Shown in pieces: positions 25,432 to 34,447 of a stretch of 64,000 bases of DNA. The position numbers and the translations under genes were made by a program. Every line of letters starts with the position of its first letter. The stretch's first letter is position 1. The notes beneath the pieces were generated by a model. It saw only the letters and a list, made by a program, of their open reading frames with translations, was not told the origin of the DNA and made no database searches. Origin of the DNA: BD2-11 clade cluster bacterium bin43 (GTDB taxonomy: Bacteria; Gemmatimonadota; Gemmatimonadetes; Longimicrobiales; Gaopeijiaceae); NCBI GenBank assembly GCA_002238605.1, contig MPMR01000009.1:1-64000 (forward strand). The letters are read 5' to 3'.

Positions 25432-26711
25432 GGCGAGGAGCCTCCTGTCGTCAGAACCAGGTACTTGAGCGCGAACGAGCCGATCCAGTGGGATCCGGCG
25501 TAGTCCGCGTCGAACATGGTGGCGTAGCCGGTGCGGGCGTGTTCGGTTGCCATCGCGCGCAGCTCGGAGGCCCTGGGGTCCCCGTCGGGAAGCGCCGCCG
25601 CAATGCGCAGCATCGCATCCGCACGGGTAAACGCGAGCCCGATGAGGTGGGAGTAGGTGCCGTACGCCGACCTCAGCGAGTCGTTGGTGACCACGTCGCC
25701 GCCCTCGGGGGGCTCGTCCTCCCGCGCGCCGGCCGGATTCGTCTCGCGGAGCGGCTCGAACTCGTCGGAGTCGAGCGGAGGCAGAAAGCCGCCGAGCCAC
25801 GTGGCGTAGGGCTCCGGATCCAGCACCATGCCCATGACCGCGGCCTCCTCCAGGCAGGGCGAGAGGAAGTCGGAACGGCCGGGCTCGTAGGCGACCGGAC
25901 AGTTGCGGTCTGCCCCGAAGAAGCGCTCGGCCGATGCGCGCAGCGCCTCCTGGAGTGCGGGGCGTTCGGCCATCTCCTCCGCCTGCAGGGCTGTGGCGAT
26001 GGCGAAGGCGGTGTTGGGGTGGACGCCGGTGCGCACCGGTCGTTCCAGCTCGGCGAGATAGTCGACGAGGCGGTCGCTCAGATGGCTCACCACGGGTTCG
26101 AGGCGCTCGGCCCAGCTGGCGGCGAAGGGATCGTCCCAGGACGCCAGCTCACCGTGCAACAGGAGGAGCCAGACCCAGCCGTAGGGGCGCTCGAAGGACG
26201 GGTTGTCCGACAGGTACTCGAGTTCGCCGGCGAGGGCCTCCTCGGAGAGATGGTCCCTCAGCTTCTCGCGGATGAGCGGCGCCACCGGAAGCTCCGGCAT
26301 CTCCTTCACCAGCCGCACCATCGCCCACGTCGAGTTCACCGCCGAGTGCCAGTCCCAGCAGCCGTAGAAGGCGCGGTTCCGGTCGAAGTCGCGGCGCCGG
26401 GTGTAGCTGATGTCGTCCAGGTAGCCGGCCCGGTCCGGCCGCAGCGCGTGGGGGCGGTCCACACAGGAGAGGGGCATCGCGGCGAGGGACAGCGCGGTTT
26501 CCAGGTCGAGCATCGGGCCGGTGCCGGGGCCGGTGACGCTCGGAGCCGATTCCGCGGCCATGGCATCGGAAGCTGCCATGGACTGTTCCGGAGCATCGGT
26601 CGCGCACGCGGCGGCGATTACAACCGCAGCGGTGGCGAGAGCGGACCACAATGAGTCGGGGAACCGGAGGAATGTGCGGGAGGAGCCCGGCTCGTTCTGC
26701 GTAACGCTCAT
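25428..26711 (-). CDS. DUF2891-family lipoprotein
   Basis: A 427-residue exported protein. The ATG at 26711 begins a lipoprotein signal with Cys36 in VIAAAC. The mature part is a helical, Trp-rich protein with FYGCWDWHSAVNSTWAMVRL, FERPYGWVWLLLLHGEL, TGVHPNTAFAIATAL and a C-terminal DYAGSHWIGSFALKYLV. These motifs match DUF2891, a family with an alpha-toroid look resembling glycosidases or lyases; activity is unknown. Its stop overlaps the start of the serine hydrolase gene, so the two are likely cotranscribed. It is divergent from the S9 peptidase gene at 26947. Confidence 0.82.
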   Translation of the reverse strand: MSVTQNEPGSSRTFLRFPDSLWSALATAAVVIAAACATDAPEQSMAASDAMAAESAPSVTGPGTGPMLDLETALSLAAMPLSCVDRPHALRPDRAGYLDDISYTRRRDFDRNRAFYGCWDWHSAVNSTWAMVRLVKEMPELPVAPLIREKLRDHLSEEALAGELEYLSDNPSFERPYGWVWLLLLHGELASWDDPFAASWAERLEPVVSHLSDRLVDYLAELERPVRTGVHPNTAFAIATALQAEEMAERPALQEALRASAERFFGADRNCPVAYEPGRSDFLSPCLEEAAVMGMVLDPEPYATWLGGFLPPLDSDEFEPLRETNPAGAREDEPPEGGDVVTNDSLRSAYGTYSHLIGLAFTRADAMLRIAAALPDGDPRASELRAMATEHARTGYATMFDADYAGSHWIGSFALKYLVLTTGGSSP

Positions 26712-26946
26712 TGGTGCACTGTCCTGAGAGGTGTTCCCGCGACCCGGCCGTGGAACTGAGCGCCGACCGTGCCTGGATGCCGCGGCCGGCATCAGCCGTT
26801 GAGGCACTCCACGCGGTTAGCATTCAGGACCACCCGTCGGCGGTCAAGTCGGCCGTGTCCGGCCTCCCCCCAGGGGCTTCGACTGGTGGACTCCCGCGGG
26901 TGCGCCGTTCACATTGCACGGAAGTCCATCGCACCCGGAGGATCCC

Positions 26947-29079
26947 ATGATTCCGCGTCCCGTGTTCGTCCTGCGCCGCTTCGCCTTTGCCGCCGCGGCC
27001 CTGTCGCTCCTCTCGTTCGGTCTCGCAGGCGTACCGCCCCTCGCCGCGGGGCTGGCCGCCCAGGAGCGGAGGCCCGTCCAGCTCGAGGACTACTACCGGC
27101 TGAAGAACGCGGGCAGCCCGGCCATCTCGCCGGACGGGTCGCAGGTCGCGTTCGTCATCACATCGGTCCTCGAAGAGGAGAACCGGAGCCACAGCGGGAT
27201 CTGGCTCGCGGACGCGGCGGGAGCCGGTGAGCCGGTGCGGCTTACCAGCCCGAGCTTCAGCGCCTCCGGGCCCGGCTGGTCACCCGACGGGCGCCTGCTC
27301 GTCTTCACATCGAACCGCCCGGGTCCCGATGGCGAGAGCGGCGGCAGCACCTGGTTTCTGCGCATGGACCAGCCCGCGGGCGAGGCCTTCCAGATCGAGA
27401 GGCTGGGCGGGTCGCCGGTGTTCAGCCCCGACGGCGAGTGGATCGCGTTCACGCGGCCGACCCCGCCGGAGCCGGCTCCCGAGCCCGTATACGCCTCCGA
27501 TTTCGAGCGCCGAACGGTCGAGCGCTTCGACGGGCGCGCCTACGACTGGATGAACTACCGCTTCGACCGCCGCGGCTACCTGGCCGACCCCCGCGACCCC
27601 GCCGCCACCCCCCCGCGCGAGGTGTACGTGCTGCCGGCCACCGGAGGTGAATCCCGCCGCCTGACCGATCTGGGCGTGGACGCGGCCGGCCCGGCGTGGA
27701 GCCCCGACGGCCGGCGCCTCGCATTCACCGCCGACGCGCACCAGCGCGACGAGCTCAGTTACGAGCGCGCGGACCTCTGGACCGTAGACCTGGACGGCGC
27801 CGTCACCCGCCTCACCGACGACGAGTACAACTACTCCGGGCCCGCCTGGTCGGCAGACGGCCGCCGCATCGTGGTCCGCGGCAACGAGGGGCTGAACGTG
27901 ATCATCCGCGAGGGAAGGGACCGCGGGGCGGCCAACGACCTCTTCGCCTTCGACCCCGACGGCGGTGGCCGAAGCAACCTGACCGCCGACTGGGACCTGA
28001 TCCCCGGCGGGCCCGTCACGTCGCCGGACGGACACGTCTACTTCTCGGCGGGCGTGAGCGGCAACACCCACCTCTTCCGGGTGGCCGTGGACGGCGGCGC
28101 GGTCGAACAGGTCACCGGGGGCGACCGCCGGCTGGCGGGCTTCTCCTTCTCGGCCGACTTCTCGCGCATGGCCTACCGGGTCACCACCCCCACCGAACCC
28201 GGCGACATCCATGTCGCGCCCGTATCGGGCGCCGCCGAGACCCGGCTGAGCGAGGTGAACGCGGCGCTGCTGGCCGAACTCGACCTCTCCGAACCCGAAA
28301 ACCTCATCTTCCACAGTCCCGACGGCACCGAGGTGGAGGGCTGGATGCTGCCGGCGCGCGGCTACGAGGCCGGGAGCGGCGACTTCCCCATGGTCCTCGT
28401 GATGCACGGCGGGCCGCACGGGATGTACGGCAACGACTTCTCCTTCGACCGCCAGCTGCTGGCCGCGCAGGGGTACATGGTCCTCTATACGAACCCGCGC
28501 GCCTCCACCGGCTATGGGGAGGACTTCCGCTGGGGCACCTGGGGCGGATGGGGCTTCAACGACTACGACGACATCATGGCCGGCGTCGACCATGCCATCG
28601 ACAACTACCGCATCGACACCGGGCGCATGGGCGTGACCGGCTACTCGTACGGCGGCTACCTGACCAACTGGGTCATCACTCGGACCGACCGCTTTGCGGC
28701 CGCCATCGCCGGGGCCTCCATCTCCAACTGGGTGAGCGACTACGGCGTCGCCGACATCCCGCGCACCAAGGAAAGCGAGTTCTTCGGGCCTCCCTGGGAG
28801 GAGCGCGGGCTCGAGAACCTGCTGCGCTCTTCGCCCATCATCCACGCCGACGGGGTAACCACCCCGACCCTCTTCGTGCACGGAGAGTCCGACCATCGGG
28901 TTCCCATCGAAGAGGCCGAACAGATGTACGTCGCCCTGCACAAGCAGGGGGTCCCGGCGAAGTTCGTGCGCTATCCGGAGTCCTACCACGGCGGCTGGAC
29001 CCCCTGGCGCATGGTGCACCGCACCTGGGTCCAGCTCGAGTGGTGGGAACAGTGGCTGAAGGCTCGGCCGGCGATGTAG
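26947..29079 (+). CDS. Secreted S9-family serine peptidase
   Basis: A 710-residue exported peptidase with a signal peptide ending near GLAAQE, a WD40-like propeller with SPDG turns (ISPDGSQVAFV, WSPDGRLLVFTS, FSPDGEWIAFTR) and a C-terminal hydrolase domain. The triad is Ser567 in GYSYGGYLTNW, Asp649 in HGESDHRVP and His681 in SYHGGWTP. The start at 26947 has GGAGG at the right distance. It is of the same family as the genes at 15917 and 34448 but clearly diverged. It is divergent from the DUF2891 gene, with about 235 bases between that hold both promoters; none was recognised. Confidence 0.95.
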   Translation: MIPRPVFVLRRFAFAAAALSLLSFGLAGVPPLAAGLAAQERRPVQLEDYYRLKNAGSPAISPDGSQVAFVITSVLEEENRSHSGIWLADAAGAGEPVRLTSPSFSASGPGWSPDGRLLVFTSNRPGPDGESGGSTWFLRMDQPAGEAFQIERLGGSPVFSPDGEWIAFTRPTPPEPAPEPVYASDFERRTVERFDGRAYDWMNYRFDRRGYLADPRDPAATPPREVYVLPATGGESRRLTDLGVDAAGPAWSPDGRRLAFTADAHQRDELSYERADLWTVDLDGAVTRLTDDEYNYSGPAWSADGRRIVVRGNEGLNVIIREGRDRGAANDLFAFDPDGGGRSNLTADWDLIPGGPVTSPDGHVYFSAGVSGNTHLFRVAVDGGAVEQVTGGDRRLAGFSFSADFSRMAYRVTTPTEPGDIHVAPVSGAAETRLSEVNAALLAELDLSEPENLIFHSPDGTEVEGWMLPARGYEAGSGDFPMVLVMHGGPHGMYGNDFSFDRQLLAAQGYMVLYTNPRASTGYGEDFRWGTWGGWGFNDYDDIMAGVDHAIDNYRIDTGRMGVTGYSYGGYLTNWVITRTDRFAAAIAGASISNWVSDYGVADIPRTKESEFFGPPWEERGLENLLRSSPIIHADGVTTPTLFVHGESDHRVPIEEAEQMYVALHKQGVPAKFVRYPESYHGGWTPWRMVHRTWVQLEWWEQWLKARPAM

Positions 29080-29242
29080 CCGGGAATCCGCGCCTCGATG
29101 GCCCGGGCCCGATCGCGCAGCCGGGCCGGGCCGGCGGGGTTTCGCCGCTCGCGCGCAAACCGGTAGATTTCCGCCCCTGCCGTTGTGGCATGCGCGACTC
29201 CGCGCCGCGGATCCTCGCCATGCGACCGAGTGAGGACCGTCC

Positions 29243-29809
29243 ATGCTCGCTGCGTACATCTTCTGCCTCGTCGTGGGCGGCGGCTTCCTGCTGCTGTCGC
29301 TCTTCGGCGACTTTCTGGAAGCTGACGCCGACATTGACGCAGACGCGGATCTAGGCATCGGGGACGTCGGCGATGTCGCGAAGCTCTTCTCGCTGCGGGC
29401 CATCATCTACGCCCTCTTCGGTTTCGGTGCGGCCGGCACCCTTCTGCATCTGGTGTGGGGCGGCGGCCGGCCAGGACTGACCGCCATCGTCGCAGGCGTG
29501 ACCGGGCTGGCCACGGGCGCGCTCATCGGAGCCGCGTTCGGGTTCCTCAAGCGAGGAAACACCGGAACCATGCTGGGGGAACAGTCCTTCGTGGGGTTGA
29601 CCGCGGAAGTGTCGCTCGAGATCACGGCCGCGAGCCCGGGCTCGATACGGGTGCTGCGCGGCGACCGGCGCCACGGCATCCGCGCCCGACTGGACGCGAG
29701 CTGTCCCCCGGACAGCACGCTCCGTCCAGGTCAATCGGTGGTGGTGGTCAGCATGGCGTCGGGGATCGCCGCCGTGGTACCGGTGGAGATGAAGCTGATC
29801 GATGATTGA
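29243..29809 (+). CDS. NfeD-like membrane protein
   Basis: A 188-residue protein with three membrane helices (about 4-20, 52-72 and 78-98) and a C-terminal OB-fold domain (about 110-185) that starts MLGEQSFVGLTAEV and ends in GIAAVVPVEMKLID, typical of short NfeD proteins that partner SPFH/flotillin proteins. An acidic Asp/Ala repeat (DADIDADADLGIGD) follows the first helix. It lies just before an SPFH gene in the same direction, 132 bases apart, which supports the pairing. AGGA precedes the ATG. Confidence 0.82.
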   Translation: MLAAYIFCLVVGGGFLLLSLFGDFLEADADIDADADLGIGDVGDVAKLFSLRAIIYALFGFGAAGTLLHLVWGGGRPGLTAIVAGVTGLATGALIGAAFGFLKRGNTGTMLGEQSFVGLTAEVSLEITAASPGSIRVLRGDRRHGIRARLDASCPPDSTLRPGQSVVVVSMASGIAAVVPVEMKLIDD

Positions 29810-29941
29810 CGACGTCGAGCCGAGCATCCCGATCCGCTGCCACGGAAGCGTTCCGCGTCACGCCGCGCGGCGAGAACGGCGGGATGACGTACGGCACGAT
29901 ACAAGATCGCCATGCCGGAATGGCACAAGAGGAGGCGCATA

Positions 29942-31249
29942 ATGGAATTCCTGGCCGCACCCCTGACCATGGCCCTCGTGGTCCTGGTGGCGATGATCGT
30001 GTTCATCATCACCATCAAGAGCCTGATTGTCATCGTGCCGCCCAACCGGGCCGCCGTGCTCACGGGACGCAATCGCACGTCCTCCGACGGGCAGGCGGTG
30101 GGATACCGCTCCATCTCCGGAGGCCGCACGCTGCGGGTGCCCATCATCGAGACCGTGCAGCACATGAACCTCGAGACCATCCCCATCGAGGTTTCGGTCA
30201 ACAACGCCTTCTCCAAGGGGAACATCCCGCTCAGCGTCGAGGCCATCGCCAACGTGAAGATCGCCTCCGAGCCGGAATGGGTCTTCAACAACGCCGTCGA
30301 GCGTCTGCTGGGGAAGACGGAGGACGAAGTGCGCGAACTGGCCCAGGACACCCTGACCGGCAACCTGCGCGGCGTGCTCGCGACCCTCACCCCCGAGGCC
30401 GTCAACGAAGACCGCCTCGGGTTCGCCAAGGCGCTGGCCGATGACGCCGGCGAGGACCTGGCGTCCCTGGGATTTCACCTGGACGTCCTCAAGATCCAGA
30501 ACGTCAGCGACGAGCGCGGCTACCTCGAGGCCATCGGACGCGAGAAGTCGGCGGAGGCGATCCGGGCGGCCGAGATCGCGGAGGCGCAGGCCGAGGCGGA
30601 CACCCGCGAAGCCCAGGCCGAGGCACGCCGCCGCGCCCAGGTGCGCGAGGCCGCCGCCTCCATCAAGGTGGCCGAGGCCCAGAACGAGTTGCGCGTCCGC
30701 AAGGCGGAGCTCGACCGCCAGGGCGAGACGGCCGAGAAGATCGCGCGCGTGAAGGCGCAGGAAGCCGAGGTCGAGGCCGAAAAGATCCTCGAGATGAAGC
30801 GGGTCGAGCGCGAGGAACAGCGTCTGCGCGCGGACGTGGTGGAGCCCGCCAAGGCCGCGAAGATGGCCGCGTTCGCCCGCGCCCAGGCGGAAGCGGCACC
30901 GATCCTGGAGCGCGGCAAGGCCCAGGTGGAGGTGCTCAGGCGGCTCTACGCGGAGGTCCAGACCGGCGGGGATGCGGCCTTCGCCGTCTTCATGGCCGAG
31001 AAGTTGCCGGAGCTGCTGGAGATCGCCGTGGGAGCAGTGGAAGGGGTCGATATCGACCGCCTAGTGGTCATGGACGGGGGGGAGGGCGAAGGTGTCTCCA
31101 ATGCGCTGAACCAGCGGGTCCGGGGCGCCTACGGGACGCTCGAGGGGCTGGCGTCGGTGCTCGGCCTCGACATCCAGCAGGTGTTGCGCCGAGCGACGGG
31201 AGGGACCATCCAGGAAGCGAATCGCGAACTGCCTTCGGGAGATGCATAG
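29942..31249 (+). CDS. SPFH-domain protein, flotillin-like
   Basis: A 435-residue membrane-associated scaffold. An N-terminal helix (about 8-28) is followed by an SPFH/band-7 domain (PPNRAAVLTGR to about residue 190) and a long Glu/Ala/Arg-rich coiled coil (about 190-330, with AEIAEAQAEADTREAQAEAR). The C-terminus is a short folded segment. GAGGAGG precedes ATG 29942. Flotillins organise membrane microdomains together with NfeD proteins, and the NfeD-like gene is immediately upstream. Confidence 0.9.
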   Translation: MEFLAAPLTMALVVLVAMIVFIITIKSLIVIVPPNRAAVLTGRNRTSSDGQAVGYRSISGGRTLRVPIIETVQHMNLETIPIEVSVNNAFSKGNIPLSVEAIANVKIASEPEWVFNNAVERLLGKTEDEVRELAQDTLTGNLRGVLATLTPEAVNEDRLGFAKALADDAGEDLASLGFHLDVLKIQNVSDERGYLEAIGREKSAEAIRAAEIAEAQAEADTREAQAEARRRAQVREAAASIKVAEAQNELRVRKAELDRQGETAEKIARVKAQEAEVEAEKILEMKRVEREEQRLRADVVEPAKAAKMAAFARAQAEAAPILERGKAQVEVLRRLYAEVQTGGDAAFAVFMAEKLPELLEIAVGAVEGVDIDRLVVMDGGEGEGVSNALNQRVRGAYGTLEGLASVLGLDIQQVLRRATGGTIQEANRELPSGDA

Positions 31250-31360
31250 CGCGCGAGGTCCGGTTCTCCGTCGCGTCGGGGATCGAAACGGCGGGCCGGC
31301 CCCTGTCGTAGCGATCCGTATTCGCGTAGCATCCCCTCGCATTCCCAGGGAGCCCGCATC

Positions 31361-31528
31361 ATGATCTGGAAGCTGATCACAAGGAAGGGAGGCGTGTTCG
31401 ACAAGCCGCGCGTGCAGAAGCCGCGCAAGCCGAAACCGCCGACCGCCGAAAAGCCCGACAACCCGTTCCGTCTTCCGAAGCCGCCCGCTCCTCCGGGGTA
31501 CGGGTGGCGGCGACGAAAACACCGCTGA
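31361..31528 (+). CDS. Small Pro/Lys/Arg-rich protein of 55 residues
   Basis: ATG 31361 is preceded by GGGAG, and the frame runs 55 codons to TGA, ending 9 bases before the SixA start. The protein begins MIWKLITRKGG and continues as a highly basic, proline-rich chain (KPRVQKPRKPKPP, then LPKPPAPPGYGWRRRKHR). It has no membrane segment or signal peptide and no family I recognise. Its tight fit between the flotillin and phosphatase genes and a proper ribosome site argue that it is real. It could be a nucleic-acid or membrane-surface binding peptide. Confidence 0.5.
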   Translation: MIWKLITRKGGVFDKPRVQKPRKPKPPTAEKPDNPFRLPKPPAPPGYGWRRRKHR

Positions 31529-31537
31529 GCGCCGCCC

Positions 31538-32050
31538 TTGAAGAGGATCCTTCTGCTCCGCCACGCCAAGTCCGACTGGAAGGACTACACTCTTGCGGAT
31601 TTCGACCGGCCGCTCGCACCACGGGGCCGCGCGGCCGCACCCCGCGTTGCAGCCTGGATCCGTGACCACGACCTGGTTCCCGACCGGGTACTGTGCTCGG
31701 CCGCCCGCCGCACTGCGGAAACCTGGGAACGCATGGTGCCGGAGCTTGGAGAGATACCGGTCGTGCATCGGCGGGCGCTCTACCACGCGTCGATGCAGGC
31801 GATCCTGAACCAACTGGTCAGACAGGACGACGAGGCGAACACGGTGGCGGTGGTCGGGCACAACCCGGGCATCGCCGAATTCGCCTGGCGCCATTCCGTT
31901 TTCGGCAGCAGGAAGAAGATCGCCCGAATGCAGCGCAAGTATCCCACCGGCGCCCTGGCCGTCCTCTCGTTCAAGATCGACCGCTGGGCCGATCTGCCCG
32001 GGGCGAGCGGGACCCTGGAATACTACGTGCGCCCCAAGCAGCTCAAGTAG
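31538..32050 (+). CDS. sixA: Histidine phosphatase, SixA type
   Basis: A 170-residue enzyme of the histidine phosphatase (phosphoglycerate-mutase-like) superfamily. The catalytic motif is LLRHAKSDW with Arg8-His9; the second His is in VAVVGHNPGIAEFA, and Arg residues in LCSAARRTAETW complete the phosphate pocket. SixA proteins remove phosphate from phosphohistidine, in E. coli from PTS or His-kinase proteins; the target here is unknown. Translation starts at TTG 31538. It follows the small basic protein by 9 bases and probably shares its transcript. Confidence 0.85.
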   Translation: MKRILLLRHAKSDWKDYTLADFDRPLAPRGRAAAPRVAAWIRDHDLVPDRVLCSAARRTAETWERMVPELGEIPVVHRRALYHASMQAILNQLVRQDDEANTVAVVGHNPGIAEFAWRHSVFGSRKKIARMQRKYPTGALAVLSFKIDRWADLPGASGTLEYYVRPKQLK

Positions 32051-32140
32051 CGCTTCCAGGCGTTCAGGTAGCGCCCCGGGCGTTCACCCCACCCCGGGCG
32101 TGCACCCTCCCGTTTCTCCGCGGCAGGGGATCGACGACCG

Positions 32141-33436
32141 TCAGCGCATGTGCAGCTCGTACACCTCCACGCGCTCGACGCCGAGATCGTCGGTGGATAC
32201 GACGGTCAGCCTGCCGTCGCCGATGTGCTGGATGCGAAGGCTGGCGGGTGCCACGACCTGGCCCAGGAAGCTGCCGTCGGTGCCGAATACATCGCGGGCA
32301 ACCGCCTCGGCGCCGCGAATCGCGAAGCGCCGCGCCCAGATCTCGCCGCTTTCGGCGATGAGGAGCGAGCTCCAGGCCGGGAGCTGCTCGGGAAGGGGCA
32401 TGTCTTCGTAGCGGCGCAGGGCGGCCGCTGCCTGGGCTTCGTCCATGGGCTCGCGGTCGCCGGTGGAGCCGCGCACCCAGGATTCGAGATGCGTGTCGGT
32501 GCGGGTTGGTGGCTCCTCCGCGAGGCGCACGATGCGCTCGAGGGCTCCAGCGGAATCGTAGAGGGAGAATTCGTAGGACCGGCCCGACGTCACGGCCATG
32601 CGCCCGTCCGGAGAGGCGGTGGCTGCGGGGACGGCCGAGAAGGGCACCCGCATGATCTGGATCGAGATGTTGGTGCCGCTGCCCTGTCCTGAAGTCACGG
32701 AAGCCTGAGCAGGAACCGTCGCGACGGTGTCGATCAGTGCGCCCGCCAGGTCGTGCCGGACCAGGTATTCGGATCGGGTTCCGCCAGGGTCCGAGATCGA
32801 TTCGAGGGCTTCTTCCAGGGTGGAGGCCCCCTCCAGCGACGGGAGGTTCAGGGCTTCCACCCGGCTGAAGAAGGCGCTCGGCCCCGCCATGCGAACCGGT
32901 CGGATGATGGGCCGCTCGCCCGGGCCCTGGAAGGTCGCGGTTGCGAGCAGTTCGCCCTCCGCCGCGAAACGAGTGATGCGGTCGAGCCGCGGGTCCGCCG
33001 CGACGATGGTGCCCTCCGCGGCGGGCCAGGCGCCCGCGAGCGCCCGGAATTCGCCCGGCCCCTCTCCGGGGCCCCCGATGGTCTGGAGGTGCGCGCCGCT
33101 CGCGTCGAAGATGCGGATCTCGCCCATCTGCGCATCGGCGACGATCAGATTGCCTGCGCCATCGACCGCCACCGAGGCGATGCGCCCGAAGAGCACCTCC
33201 GCGGGGCCGTCGATGGCGCCGATGGAAAGGACCGGTTCCGGGGCGATGGTGGCGTAGACGGCGTCGCCCGGCGAGTTGGTGACGATTGCGATGCCCGCCG
33301 AGTCGGCGAACCGGGCCGCGGTGGGGCGGAACTCTCCGCTGTCACCGCAGCCGGCAACGAGCGCCAGCACACCGCATGACCACGCACCGCTCGTATGGAC
33401 GGCCGTCCGGCGCCGGGGCGATCGCTTTCCCGTCAT
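32141..33436 (-). CDS. Six-bladed beta-propeller lipoprotein
   Basis: A 431-residue exported protein. A lipobox (LALVAGC, Cys30) precedes a propeller fold with NHL-like blades: GRIASVAVDGAGNLIVADAQ, IRIFDASGAHLQTIGGPGEGPGEF (the 6-bladed beta-propeller hallmark GxGPGEF), DPRLDRITRFAAEGELL, and a C-terminal DVFGTDGSFLGQV. Such proteins are common in Bacteroidota and Gemmatimonadota; their ligand is unknown. ATG 33436 follows GAGGGAGCACAGGG. The promoter region contains a copy of the predicted BlaI operator over the transcription start, so I infer control by the BlaI/M56 system encoded at 18.6-20.4 kb. Confidence 0.85.
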   Translation of the reverse strand: MTGKRSPRRRTAVHTSGAWSCGVLALVAGCGDSGEFRPTAARFADSAGIAIVTNSPGDAVYATIAPEPVLSIGAIDGPAEVLFGRIASVAVDGAGNLIVADAQMGEIRIFDASGAHLQTIGGPGEGPGEFRALAGAWPAAEGTIVAADPRLDRITRFAAEGELLATATFQGPGERPIIRPVRMAGPSAFFSRVEALNLPSLEGASTLEEALESISDPGGTRSEYLVRHDLAGALIDTVATVPAQASVTSGQGSGTNISIQIMRVPFSAVPAATASPDGRMAVTSGRSYEFSLYDSAGALERIVRLAEEPPTRTDTHLESWVRGSTGDREPMDEAQAAAALRRYEDMPLPEQLPAWSSLLIAESGEIWARRFAIRGAEAVARDVFGTDGSFLGQVVAPASLRIQHIGDGRLTVVSTDDLGVERVEVYELHMR

Positions 33437-33497
33437 CCCTGTGCTCCCTCGCATTTCGGTGACGCCCGGGGGCCATCCCCAAGCGTGCGGCATCACG

Positions 33498-33511
33498 ACG
33501 AAGAACTTCGT
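33498..33511. promoter_or_regulatory. Predicted BlaI operator at the beta-propeller lipoprotein gene
   Basis: ACGAAGAACTTCGT is a perfect 6-bp dyad with a 2-base spacer, matching the two copies at the blaI promoter (shared form ACGARGnnCTTCGTAG). It begins 5 bases downstream of a predicted -10, the same geometry as operator 1 of blaI. Confidence 0.7.
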
Positions 33512-33516
33512 AGATA

Positions 33517-33545
33517 ACGGTAGTCGACGATTCGCATGATGTCAA
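33517..33545 (-). promoter_or_regulatory. Promoter of the beta-propeller lipoprotein gene
   Basis: On the minus strand TTGACA (33545-33540), a 17-base spacer and TACCGT (33522-33517) form a plausible housekeeping promoter, about 80 bases upstream of the start codon. Confidence 0.65.
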
Positions 33546-33642
33546 CGTGCTCTCACGCGACCCAGGACGGAGCGCACGTCTCCTGGATTGGGTCGGACGC
33601 TGGTTGCGCGGGTGTGCGGTGCTCCCGTACGATCTGGCCACC

Positions 33643-34347
33643 ATGCCAGGGCATAAGCCGACAATCGGGAAACGGAGACAGTCGTGGAGGCAATCGCTCC
33701 TCGGGGGCGCGTGCCTGGTTTTCTGCCTCCTGACCATCCGGGTAGTGGCGCTGCAGGCCTTTACCATAACGTCCGGATCGATGGAACCCACGTTGCTGGC
33801 CGGGGACTTCGTTTGGGTCAACAAGGCTGCTCTGGGCTCGCGAATCCCGTTCACGGATATTCGCGTCCCCGGCTACTCCGAGCCCCGGAGGGGGGAGATC
33901 CTGGTATTCGATCCTCCCCACGACGACACGTTGATGGTCGTCAAGCGGCTCGTGGGAATGCCTGGCGACACGCTGGCGATGAGGGACAAGACCTTGTTCG
34001 TGAACGGGGTAGCCCGGGACGAGCCTTACGTGTTGCGCACCGACCAGCCTGACTTATCCACCGGCGCGATGCTTTGGCAGCGACAGATCGTGATTGGCGG
34101 TCCGAGGGAGGACTACCTGCCGACTCGCGACAACTGGGGTCCGCTCGTGATTCCCGACGGCCGCTACTTCATGCTGGGCGACAATCGGGACAACAGCATC
34201 GATTCCCGCACTTGGGGGCTTCTGGAACGCTGGCGCCTCGAGGGGCGAATCGTCGTCCGGTACTTCTCCTACAACCGGGACTCCTACCGGGCGTTCCCGT
34301 TCATCCGCGAGATACGCTGGGACCGGATCGGAACGCGACCGCGGTAG
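33643..34347 (+). CDS. lepB: Signal peptidase I
   Basis: A 234-residue membrane serine protease that removes signal peptides. One membrane helix (about 21-40) precedes the catalytic Ser46 in FTITSGSMEPTLLAGD. The general base is Lys101 in MVVKRLVGMPGD, and box E reads YFMLGDNRDNSIDSRTWG. All conserved boxes are in order. An ATG at 33643 is chosen because it gives the normal short cytoplasmic leader; the ribosome site is poor and the frame is open to 33547. It is divergent from the BlaI-operator-bearing lipoprotein gene. Confidence 0.93.
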   Translation: MPGHKPTIGKRRQSWRQSLLGGACLVFCLLTIRVVALQAFTITSGSMEPTLLAGDFVWVNKAALGSRIPFTDIRVPGYSEPRRGEILVFDPPHDDTLMVVKRLVGMPGDTLAMRDKTLFVNGVARDEPYVLRTDQPDLSTGAMLWQRQIVIGGPREDYLPTRDNWGPLVIPDGRYFMLGDNRDNSIDSRTWGLLERWRLEGRIVVRYFSYNRDSYRAFPFIREIRWDRIGTRPR

Positions 34348-34405
34348 CAGGGAGCACGCCTGGAGCTGGCACGACCGCCGCGGCATTGGCTGTCCCGGGG
34401 TCCCC

Positions 34406-34421
34406 ACACGTGCGTCAGCCA
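34406..34421. repeat. 16-base direct repeat, copy A
   Basis: ACACGTGCGTCAGCCA here is identical to 36465-36480, which is the 3' end of ilvE. Read on the minus strand both encode WLTHV, preceded by DPRD here and DPHG in ilvE. The two copies flank the S9-like gene at 34448-36394. Confidence 0.7.
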
Positions 34422-34447
34422 GTCGCGCGGATCGATCACTTCATCCG

